DNA from: Paracoccaceae bacterium
GTDB taxonomy: Bacteria; Pseudomonadota; Alphaproteobacteria; Rhodobacterales; Rhodobacteraceae
Length of the DNA stretch: 6,904 nt
Assembly: GCA_025458985.1 (NCBI GenBank)
Contig: JALORM010000111.1
Coordinates: forward strand, 1-6,904
Direction: 5' to 3'
The notes under the pieces were generated by a model. It saw only the letters and a list, made by a program, of their open reading frames with translations. It made no database searches and had not been told where the DNA came from. Each line of letters begins with the position of its first letter. The stretch's first letter is position 1. Below, in pieces: positions 1 through 5,756 of this stretch. The position numbers and the translations under genes are program-made.

Positions 1-1
1 C

Positions 2-658
2 AAGGCGGGCGCCACCACGATCAACATCCCCGACACCGTGGGCTACACCTACCCGCGCGAATCCGCCGACCTGATCGCGATGCTCAAGGAGCGCGTGCCA
101 GGCGCCGACACGATCACCTTCGCGACCCACTGCCACAACGACCTCGGCATGGCGACGGCGAATGCACTGGCGGCTGTCGAGGCGGGCGCGCGGCAGATCG
201 AATGCACGATCAACGGCCTCGGCGAGCGCGCAGGCAACACCGCGCTGGAAGAGGTGGTGATGGCGATGAAGGTCAGGAACGACATCCTGCCCTACCGCAC
301 GGACATCGACACGACGAAGATCATCGCCGTCTCGCGCCGGGTCTCGACCGTCTCGGGCTTTCCGGTGCAGTTCAACAAGGCCATCGTCGGCAAGAACGCC
401 TTCGCCCACGAGTCCGGCATTCACCAGGACGGGATGCTGAAGAACGCCGAGACGTTCGAGATCATGCGCCCCGCGGACATCGGGCTGAAACAGACGAACC
501 TGGTGATGGGCAAGCATTCGGGGCGCGCGGCGCTTCGGGCGAAGATGGCCGAGCTCGGCTACGACCTGGCCGACAACCAGCTCAACGACGTCTTCGTGCG
601 GTTCAAGGCGCTCGCCGACCGCAAGAAGGAGGTCTACGGAGCGATTTCCTGCAGGTGA
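2..658 (+). CDS. leuA: 2-isopropylmalate synthase, catalytic part (5' end outside window; frame lost at 3' end)
   Basis: LeuA condenses acetyl-CoA with 2-oxoisovalerate to 2-isopropylmalate, the first committed step of leucine synthesis, in the cytoplasm. The visible part is the second half of the HMGL-like TIM barrel and the first linker. It shows the metal-binding HCHND motif (codons 128-142), the NGLGERAGN loop, then GKNAFAHESGIHQDG and KHSGRAAL, all typical of bacterial LeuA. The frame is open from position 2, so the gene begins upstream of the window. After the conserved KKEVY (codons 623-637) the homology stops abruptly: six unrelated residues follow and the frame ends at TGA 656-658. 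Family members continue here through a linker into a leucine-binding domain, which is present downstream but in another frame. This copy is therefore either a mutated gene, a split gene or a sequence error. Family assignment is certain; functional state is not. Confidence 0.9.
   Translation, partial: KAGATTINIPDTVGYTYPRESADLIAMLKERVPGADTITFATHCHNDLGMATANALAAVEAGARQIECTINGLGERAGNTALEEVVMAMKVRNDILPYRTDIDTTKIIAVSRRVSTVSGFPVQFNKAIVGKNAFAHESGIHQDGMLKNAETFEIMRPADIGLKQTNLVMGKHSGRAALRAKMAELGYDLADNQLNDVFVRFKALADRKKEVYGAISCR
638..645 (+). other. frame break and missing linker within leuA
   Basis: Up to codon 635-637 (Tyr of KKEVY) the leuA frame starts at positions congruent to 2 modulo 3. From about codon 643 (Asp of DFLQVKF) it is congruent to 1. 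Other LeuA proteins, for example E. coli from memory, have roughly 15-20 more residues between these points, forming part of the linker subdomain. The simplest reading is an internal deletion of about 45-60 bases, of length 3n+1. The junction sits next to a CTGCAG hexamer at 649-654. Whether the loss is biological or an assembly error cannot be told from one sequence. Confidence 0.75.
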
Positions 659-1044
659 AGTTCCTGCGCGTGATCTGCGGGACCGAGGCGCCGCAGTCGG
701 CCGATCTGGTGCTGTCGGTCGACGGGACGGACCACCGTGTGACCGCCCAGGGCGACGGGCCGGTGGACGCCACCTTCAAGGCGATCCGGATGATCTATCC
801 CAACGAGGCGCGGCTGGAGCTCTACCAGGTCCACGCGGTGACCGAAGGCACCGACGCCCAGGCCACCGTCAGCGTCCGGCTGGAGGAGGACGGCCGCATC
901 GCGACCGGCCAGGCGGCCGATACCGACACCGTCGTGGCCAGCGCGAAGGCCTATGTCAACGCGCTGAACCGACTCATCGTGCGGCGCCAGAAGTCGGATC
1001 CTGACGCGGACGTGAAGTCGGTAAGCTACAAGGATGCCGGCTGA
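655..1044 (+). pseudogene. leuA: LeuA C-terminal allosteric (leucine-binding) domain, out of frame with the catalytic part
   Basis: This frame encodes the LeuA_dimer regulatory domain, which binds leucine for feedback inhibition in characterised LeuA enzymes. Visible motifs, counted from GTG 655, are QGDGPVDATFKAI (residues 32-44) and, towards the end, TGQAADTDTVVASAKAYVNALN; the tail SVSYKDAG is what I recall from rhodobacterial LeuA. Homology already begins at about 643 (residues DFLQVKFLRV), so these are codons of the original leuA, now shifted relative to the catalytic part. GTG 655-657 overlaps the upstream stop TGA 656-658 as GTGA, so a separate 129-residue protein could in principle be made by coupled re-initiation. 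No well-spaced Shine-Dalgarno supports that start: GGAG at 638-641 is 13 nt away and AAGGAGGT at 626-633 is 21 nt away. I call it a broken-gene fragment by default; a split but working gene is the alternative. Confidence 0.6.
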
Positions 1045-1068
1045 CGCCTCGGAAGCCTGTCCGGGCGC

Positions 1069-1083
1069 TGTTCGCATCGGACA
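1069..1083 (+). repeat. near-palindrome copy 1, TGTTCG-N3-CGGACA
   Basis: The two six-base arms are reverse complements except for one position, around a CAT spacer. The same arms recur at 1122-1136 with a different spacer (ATA), and GGGCGC precedes both copies (1063-1068 and 1113-1118). It lies 24 bp after the leuA stop. It could be a protein-binding site or chance; no known regulator motif is recognised with confidence. A further TGTCCG at 1058-1063 can pair with the right arm of this copy. Confidence 0.45.
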
Positions 1084-1121
1084 AGAACTGGCGCCGATCC
1101 GCGACAGATCAGGGGCGCAAC

Positions 1122-1136
1122 TGTTCGATACGGACA
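1122..1136 (+). repeat. near-palindrome copy 2, TGTTCG-N3-CGGACA
   Basis: Second copy of the arms seen at 1069-1083, with both arms identical to copy 1 and all three spacer bases changed (ATA). Centre-to-centre distance is 53 bp, close to five helical turns, so two bound protein dimers would lie on the same face of the DNA. It lies about 75 bp upstream of the candidate mreB -10 box. The function is unknown and inferred only from the repetition. Confidence 0.45.
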
Positions 1137-1138
1137 GG

Positions 1139-1167
1139 GTCGGCTGCCTTGGCGACAAGGCGCCGAC
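1139..1167 (+). terminator. strong hairpin between leuA and mreB, possible leuA terminator without a T-tract
   Basis: GTCGGC (1139-1144) pairs perfectly with GCCGAC (1162-1167), and GCCTT (1146-1150) with AAGGC (1157-1161). This gives an 11-bp stem with one bulged T and a six-base loop, GGCGAC. It lies 95 bp after the leuA stop and upstream of the candidate mreB promoter, a sensible place to end the leuA transcript. No run of T follows (ACACCCCTGCCC), so a classical intrinsic terminator is not shown. It may instead stabilise the 3' end or act in another way. Confidence 0.4.
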
Positions 1168-1185
1168 ACCCCTGCCCAACGCCCC

Positions 1186-1214
1186 TTTCGCCGTGTGCGC
1201 GGCTTCTCTATAAG
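1186..1214 (+). promoter_or_regulatory. candidate promoter for the mreB operon
   Basis: TATAAG at 1209-1214 matches the housekeeping -10 consensus TATAAT at five of six positions and stands out in very GC-rich DNA. At 17-bp spacing the -35 position would be TTTCGC (1186-1191), a poor match. Transcription would start near 1221, leaving a leader of about 60 nt before mreB. The -10 is visible; its use as a promoter is inference. Confidence 0.4.
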
Positions 1215-1269
1215 CGTCCCGGGCCGGCACTCCGCGGGGGAAGTCGCGGCTTCGGGCTTCTTGGGGAAC

Positions 1270-1274
1270 AGGGG
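1270..1274 (+). promoter_or_regulatory. ribosome binding site of mreB
   Basis: AGGGG lies seven bases before ATG 1282. This supports that ATG over the in-frame upstream ATG at 1195, which would add 29 residues absent from normal MreB. Confidence 0.65.
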
Positions 1275-1281
1275 TGGCGAC

Positions 1282-2319
1282 ATGGCCGGGTTTGGCGGGC
1301 TTTTCTCGTCCGATATGGCGATTGATCTGGGGACGGCGAACACGCTCGTCTACGTGAAGGGCCGAGGGATCATCCTCAACGAGCCCTCGGTGGTCGCGTA
1401 CCACGTGAAGGACGGAAAGCGGCAGGTGCTGGCCGTGGGCGAGGATGCCAAGCTGATGCTGGGCCGCACGCCCGACTCGATCCAGGCGATCCGGCCGATG
1501 CGCGAGGGCGTGATCGCCGACTTCGACGTGGCCGAAGAGATGATCAAGCACTTCATCCGCAAGGTCCACAAGCGCACGACCTTCAGCCGGCCCAAGGTCA
1601 TCGTCTGCGTCCCGCACGGCGCGACCCCGGTCGAGAAGCGCGCGATCCGGCAATCGGTGATCTCGGCCGGCGCCCGCCGCGCCGGGCTGATCGCCGAGCC
1701 CATCGCGGCCGCCATCGGGGCGGGGATGCCGATCACCGACCCCACCGGCAACATGGTCGTCGACATCGGCGGCGGCACGACCGAGGTGGCGGTGCTGTCC
1801 CTGGGCGACATCGTCTATGCCCGCTCGATCCGCGTCGGCGGCGACCGGATGGACGAGGCCATCATCTCGTACCTGCGCCGCCAGCAGAACCTGCTGGTCG
1901 GCGAAAGCACCGCCGAACGGATCAAGACCTCGATCGGGACCGCGCGGATGCCCGACGACGGGCGCGGCGCCAGCATGCAGATCCGCGGGCGCGACCTTCT
2001 GAACGGCGTCCCGAAGGAGATCGAGATCAACCAGGCGCAGGTCGCCGAGGCGCTGGCCGAGCCGGTCCAGCAGATCTGCGAGGCGGTGATGATCGCGCTG
2101 GAAGCGACGCCGCCGGACCTTGCCGCCGACATCGTGGACCGGGGCGTCATGCTGACCGGGGGCGGCGCGCTTCTGGGCGAGCTCGACCTCGCGCTGCGCG
2201 AACAGACCGGGCTTTCGATCTCGGTCGCCGACGAATCGCTCAACTGCGTCGCGCTCGGCACCGGCAAGGCGCTGGAATACGAGAAACAGCTGCGCCACGT
2301 GATAGACTACGACAGCTGA
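1282..2319 (+). CDS. mreB: rod shape-determining protein MreB
   Basis: MreB is the bacterial actin homologue. Its membrane-bound filaments orient the elongation machinery (MreC, MreD, RodA, PBP2) and so set rod shape. The protein is 345 residues, the normal family length. Nucleotide-binding motifs are in place: phosphate-1 DLGTANT at residues 15-21, phosphate-2 DIGGGTTE at 161-168, and the adenosine motif TGGGALL at 292-298. The hydrophobic N-terminus (MAGFGGLF) fits the membrane-binding amphipathic end of Gram-negative MreB. ATG 1282 is chosen for its upstream AGGGG and because homology starts there. It is the first gene of the elongasome operon, 237 bp after the leuA remnant and 20 bp before mreC, with a candidate promoter at 1186-1214. 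Nothing unusual is seen; the identification is secure. Confidence 0.97.
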   Translation: MAGFGGLFSSDMAIDLGTANTLVYVKGRGIILNEPSVVAYHVKDGKRQVLAVGEDAKLMLGRTPDSIQAIRPMREGVIADFDVAEEMIKHFIRKVHKRTTFSRPKVIVCVPHGATPVEKRAIRQSVISAGARRAGLIAEPIAAAIGAGMPITDPTGNMVVDIGGGTTEVAVLSLGDIVYARSIRVGGDRMDEAIISYLRRQQNLLVGESTAERIKTSIGTARMPDDGRGASMQIRGRDLLNGVPKEIEINQAQVAEALAEPVQQICEAVMIALEATPPDLAADIVDRGVMLTGGGALLGELDLALREQTGLSISVADESLNCVALGTGKALEYEKQLRHVIDYDS

Positions 2320-2330
2320 CGCCCTGACGG

Positions 2331-2335
2331 GGAGG
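2331..2335 (+). promoter_or_regulatory. ribosome binding site of mreC
   Basis: GGAGG lies four bases before GTG 2340, in the short mreB-mreC gap. It supports the GTG start, since no in-frame ATG is near. Confidence 0.7.
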
Positions 2336-2339
2336 TGAC

Positions 2340-3284
2340 GTGGCCAGCAACCGTCACAACAGCGAGGAGTTCGTCCGCCCGCTCCGGCGCCTCGGGATAG
2401 CGGCGCTGGTGCTGTTCCTGATTGCGGTGTTCCTGGTCTGGCGCATCGACAGCCCGCGGGTGGACCGTGTGCGCGCGGCCATCGTCGACCGGGTCGTGCC
2501 CAGCTTCGACTGGGCGCTGGCGCCCTTCACGCGGATTGCCGACATGGTCGATTCGTTCCAGAGCTACGCCAGCCTCTACGAACAGAACCAGGAGCTTCGC
2601 CGCGAACTGCAGCAGATGCGCGCCTGGCGCGAGACCGCGCTCCAGCTCGACCAGCGCAATGCGCGGCTGCTCGAGCTCAACAACGTCCGGCTCGACCCGC
2701 AGCTGACCTTCGTGACCGGCGTCGTGATGGCCGATGTCGGCTCGCCCTTCCGGCAGTCGGTGCTCTTGAACGTGGGCGCGCGCGACGGCATCCAGGACGG
2801 CTGGGCCGCGATGGATGGCCTCGGCCTCGTCGGGCGGATCGCCGGCGTGGGCCAGAGCACCGCGCGCGTGATCCTCCTGACCGATTCGAACAGCCGGCTG
2901 CCGGTGTCGATCCAGCCCTCGGGGCAGCGCGCGCTGCTGACCGGCGACAACTCGGCCTCGCCGCCGATCGAGTTCCTGGAAAATCCCGACATGGTGCGCC
3001 CGGGCGACCGGGTGGTCAGCTCGGGCGAAAGCGGGATGTTTCCCGCGGGCCTTCTCGTGGGCGAGGTCGCGGCCGGCGCGGACGGGCGCCTCCGCGTGCG
3101 GCTTTCGGCCGACTACGAGCGGCTCGACTTCCTCCGCGTGCTGCGCGCCCGCACGGTCGAGGCGATCGGCGATCCGGGGAGCCTGGTGCTGCCGCCGGCC
3201 CCATTCGGGGCCGAGGCAACGACGGAGGAGCCACTACCGGAAGGCCCGGACGGCGACGAGGGGACGGAGGTCGGCGGTGGCTGA
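2340..3284 (+). CDS. mreC: rod shape-determining protein MreC
   Basis: MreC is a bitopic inner-membrane protein whose periplasmic part binds and activates PBP2 and links it to MreB and MreD. The 314-residue product has a short basic cytoplasmic N-terminus, one membrane helix at about residues 18-36, and a coiled coil at about 72-114 rich in Gln, Glu, Arg and Leu (EQNQELRRELQQ). The beta-rich MreC core follows, including the conserved segment PGDRVVSSGESGMFPAGLL from residue 221. The last 40 or so residues form an acidic tail rich in Pro and Gly, probably disordered. The start is GTG 2340, four bases after GGAGG, and 20 bp after the mreB stop. The end overlaps mreD by eight bases, so the tail codons also carry the mreD ribosome site. 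Family and role are clear from sequence and position. Confidence 0.95.
   Translation: MASNRHNSEEFVRPLRRLGIAALVLFLIAVFLVWRIDSPRVDRVRAAIVDRVVPSFDWALAPFTRIADMVDSFQSYASLYEQNQELRRELQQMRAWRETALQLDQRNARLLELNNVRLDPQLTFVTGVVMADVGSPFRQSVLLNVGARDGIQDGWAAMDGLGLVGRIAGVGQSTARVILLTDSNSRLPVSIQPSGQRALLTGDNSASPPIEFLENPDMVRPGDRVVSSGESGMFPAGLLVGEVAAGADGRLRVRLSADYERLDFLRVLRARTVEAIGDPGSLVLPPAPFGAEATTEEPLPEGPDGDEGTEVGGG
3266..3270 (+). promoter_or_regulatory. ribosome binding site of mreD inside mreC
   Basis: GGAGG lies six bases before GTG 3277 and is read as codons of the mreC tail. It fixes the mreD start at this GTG. Confidence 0.7.
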
Positions 3285-3816
3285 GCCGATCGCGATCCGG
3301 GTCTGGAGCGGGCGGGGCCTCTATCTTGCCATCGCGGCAGGCGTGATCTTCGTGCGGCTCCTGCCGCTCGACAGCTCGCCCGGCGAGCTTCCCGCGCCCG
3401 ACCTCCTCCTCGCGGTCACGGCCGCCTGGGTCCTGCGCCGTCCGGCCCATGTGCCGGTCGGGCTGATCGCGCTGGTGTTCCTGGTCTGCGACATGCTGTT
3501 CCTGCGGCCGCCCGGGCTCTGGACCCTTCTGGTCGTGCTTGCGACCGAATTCCTGCGCGCCCGAGAAGGTCTCGCGCGCGAACTGACCTTCCCGCTGGAA
3601 TGGGCGCTGGTCGCGGGCGTTCTGATCGCGGCGACGCTTGCCGAAAGCGTGGTCCTGGCGTTGTTTCTGGCACCTTCGGCCTCGATCGGGGTTGCACTCC
3701 TGCACACGCTTGTCACACTTCTGGCCTACCCGGCGGTTGTGGTCGCCCTGCGCTTCGGGCTGGGCCTGCGCCGCGCCGCCCCGGGCGAGACCGATGTCCT
3801 GGGAAAACGCCTGTGA
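3277..3816 (+). CDS. mreD: rod shape-determining protein MreD
   Basis: MreD is a small multi-pass inner-membrane protein of the elongasome that works with MreC; its biochemical activity is not settled. The product is 179 residues, usual for the family, and is mostly hydrophobic. It has about five membrane segments, for example LYLAIAAGVIFVRLLPL near the N-terminus, VGLIALVFLVCDMLFL in the middle and LLHTLVTLLAYPAVVVAL near the C-terminus. The middle segment with a charged Asp and the RPPGLWTLL loop fit MreD proteins as I remember them. The start is GTG 3277, with GGAGG six bases upstream inside mreC. The gene overlaps mreC by eight bases and mrdA by four. MreD is poorly conserved, so identity rests largely on position between mreC and mrdA plus the hydrophobic pattern. 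Confidence 0.9.
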   Translation: MAEPIAIRVWSGRGLYLAIAAGVIFVRLLPLDSSPGELPAPDLLLAVTAAWVLRRPAHVPVGLIALVFLVCDMLFLRPPGLWTLLVVLATEFLRAREGLARELTFPLEWALVAGVLIAATLAESVVLALFLAPSASIGVALLHTLVTLLAYPAVVVALRFGLGLRRAAPGETDVLGKRL

Positions 3817-5756
3817 GACGGACGGCGAAGGATACAGAGGAAAGCGCGCGCATCGTCTCGCGCCGTGCGCTGGTCATGGGCGGCGCGATGGTTGCCATGG
3901 CCGCGGTCCTCGGCGGACGGATGCGCTACATGCAGGTCGAGCAGGCCGACCGCTTCCGCCTGCTGGCCGAGGAGAACCGCGTCAACATCCGCCTGATCCC
4001 GCCGTCGCGCGGCCAGATCTTCGACCGCAACGGGGCAACCATCGCCGGCAACGAACAGGTCTATCGCATCGTGCTGGTGCGCGAGGACGCCCGCGACGTT
4101 CCGGCCGTGATCGACAAGCTCCGCCAGCTTGTGGCGCTCGACGATGCCGAGCTCGAGCGGGCCCTGAAGGAGGTCGAGCGGCGCAGCCCCTTCGTGCCGG
4201 TCACCATCGCCGAACGGGTGAGCTGGGAGGCGATCTCGGCCGTGGCGGTCAACGCCCCCGCCCTGCCCGGCATCACGCCCGAGGTCGGCCTGTCGCGCGT
4301 CTATCCGCTGGGGCCCGACTTCGCGCATGTGCTGGGCTATGTCGGCCCGGTCAGCGACTACGACCTCGAACGGCTCGACGACGACGACCCGCTCCTGCAG
4401 ATCCCGCGGTTCCAGATCGGCAAGATCGGTGTCGAGGCGCGGCTCGAGAAGACCCTGCGCGGCAGCGCGGGGTCGAAGCGGATCGAGGTCAATGCCGCCG
4501 GCCGCGTCATGCGCGAGCTTGACCGCGAGGAGGGCAAGTCCGGCGCCGACATCCAGCTGACCGTGGACCACCGGCTGCAGAACTTCGTGCTGGCCCGGCT
4601 GGGCGAGGAAAGCGCGGCGGTGATCGTGATGGACGTGCGCACCGGCGATCTTCTGTCCATCGTCTCGGCGCCGGCCTTCGATCCGAACCTGTTCGTCCGC
4701 GGCATCTCGGTCGCCGACTACAGGGCCCTGACCGAAAACGACCACCGGCCGCTTGCCGACAAGACCGTGCAGGGCGCCTATCCGCCCGGCTCGACCTTCA
4801 AGATGGTGGTGGCGCTTGCCGCGCTCGAGGCCGGGCTGATCACGGCCGAGACCACGGTCTCGTGCCGCGGCTTCGTCGAGGTCTCGGGCCGGCGCTTCCA
4901 CTGCTGGTCGCGCGGCGGGCACGGCAGGGTGGACCTCCACAAGAGCCTGCTGGAAAGCTGCGACGTCTACTACTACGACCTCGCCCAGCGCGTCGGAATC
5001 GACGGGATCTCGGCGATGGCCCATCGCCTCGGCCTTGGCGAGCGCTTCGACCTTCCCCTTTCGGCAGTGAGCGAGGGGCTGGTGCCCTCGCGCACCTGGA
5101 AGCGCGAGCGGCGGGGCGAGGAATGGCGCATCGGCGACAGCCTGAACGCCGCGATCGGCCAGGGCTACGTGCTGTCCACACCGCTGCAACTGGCCGTGAT
5201 GACAGCGCGTCTGGCGACAGGGCGCGCCGTTGTGCCGCGTCTGGTCAAGACCGTTGACGGCGTCGAGGAGCCGGTGCCCGAATTCGCCTCGCTGGGGTTC
5301 GCGGAAGGCAACCTCCGGCTCATCCGCGACGCGATGTCGGGGGTCGTCAACGAACGCCGCGGCACCGCGCACGGCAGCCGCATCGTCGAGGCCGGCTACA
5401 AGATGGCGGGCAAGACCGGCACCAGCCAGGTGCGCAACATCACCGCCGCCGAGCGGGCACGCGGCGTGTTCCGCAACGAGGACCTGCCCTGGAACCGGCG
5501 CGACCATGCGCTGTTCGTGGCCTATGCCCCCGAAGAAGACCCGCAGATCGCGGTATCGGTGATCGTCGAGCACGGCGGCGGCGGATCGTCCGCCGCGGCG
5601 CCGATCGCGCGCGACGTCGTGCTCCAGGCGCTCTATGGCGGGCTGCCGCCGCTGTCGGCCTATCCCGAACCTCAACGCGGCCGCATCCGCACGATGCAGG
5701 AAGAGCTGCCCCTGCGCGATCCCGGATCGGTCCGGATCGGGGCGACGCGGGCATGA
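3813..5756 (+). CDS. mrdA: penicillin-binding protein 2 (peptidoglycan D,D-transpeptidase MrdA)
   Basis: PBP2 cross-links new peptidoglycan in the periplasm during lateral growth, as partner of RodA and target of MreC. The 647-residue product has a short cytoplasmic N-terminus, one membrane anchor at about residues 19-35, a PBP dimer/pedestal domain opening with RGQIFDRNG (66-74), and a C-terminal transpeptidase domain. The active-site motifs are complete: STFK with nucleophile Ser327 and Lys330, SCD at 382-384 (PBP2 enzymes often have SxD here), and KTGT at 534-537. C351, C364, H370 and C383 lie just before and within the second motif, with spacing like the zinc site reported for E. coli PBP2. 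GTG 3813 is chosen because it overlaps the mreD stop as GTGA and keeps the charged N-terminal tail; the next in-frame ATG (3876) would cut into the membrane anchor. It overlaps rodA as ATGA. Confidence 0.96.
   Translation: MRRTAKDTEESARIVSRRALVMGGAMVAMAAVLGGRMRYMQVEQADRFRLLAEENRVNIRLIPPSRGQIFDRNGATIAGNEQVYRIVLVREDARDVPAVIDKLRQLVALDDAELERALKEVERRSPFVPVTIAERVSWEAISAVAVNAPALPGITPEVGLSRVYPLGPDFAHVLGYVGPVSDYDLERLDDDDPLLQIPRFQIGKIGVEARLEKTLRGSAGSKRIEVNAAGRVMRELDREEGKSGADIQLTVDHRLQNFVLARLGEESAAVIVMDVRTGDLLSIVSAPAFDPNLFVRGISVADYRALTENDHRPLADKTVQGAYPPGSTFKMVVALAALEAGLITAETTVSCRGFVEVSGRRFHCWSRGGHGRVDLHKSLLESCDVYYYDLAQRVGIDGISAMAHRLGLGERFDLPLSAVSEGLVPSRTWKRERRGEEWRIGDSLNAAIGQGYVLSTPLQLAVMTARLATGRAVVPRLVKTVDGVEEPVPEFASLGFAEGNLRLIRDAMSGVVNERRGTAHGSRIVEAGYKMAGKTGTSQVRNITAAERARGVFRNEDLPWNRRDHALFVAYAPEEDPQIAVSVIVEHGGGGSSAAAPIARDVVLQALYGGLPPLSAYPEPQRGRIRTMQEELPLRDPGSVRIGATRA

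Noticed and set aside
202..640. ATG 202 as the start of the frame that encodes the LeuA regulatory domain
   Set aside because: Upstream of about 640 this frame translates to Arg-rich sequence without homology, while another frame there encodes clear LeuA. Only the part after about 643 is real.
1068..1090. LexA-type (SOS) box in the leuA-mreB gap
   Set aside because: GTTC occurs, but the alphaproteobacterial GTTC-N7-GTTC arrangement is not present.
1195..1281. In-frame ATG 1195 as the mreB start
   Set aside because: It would add 29 residues not found in MreB and lies upstream of the candidate -10 box; ATG 1282 has a good ribosome site.
634..2298. Long minus-strand open frame opposite leuA and mreB (554 codons)
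   Set aside because: It lies opposite secure genes in GC-rich DNA and its translation is low-complexity, rich in Arg, Asp, Gly and His, with no recognisable domain. Such frames arise from codon bias on the other strand.
3726..5675. Long minus-strand open frame opposite mrdA (649 codons)
   Set aside because: It is the antisense image of a clear PBP2 gene, with no recognised domain; treated as a codon-bias shadow.
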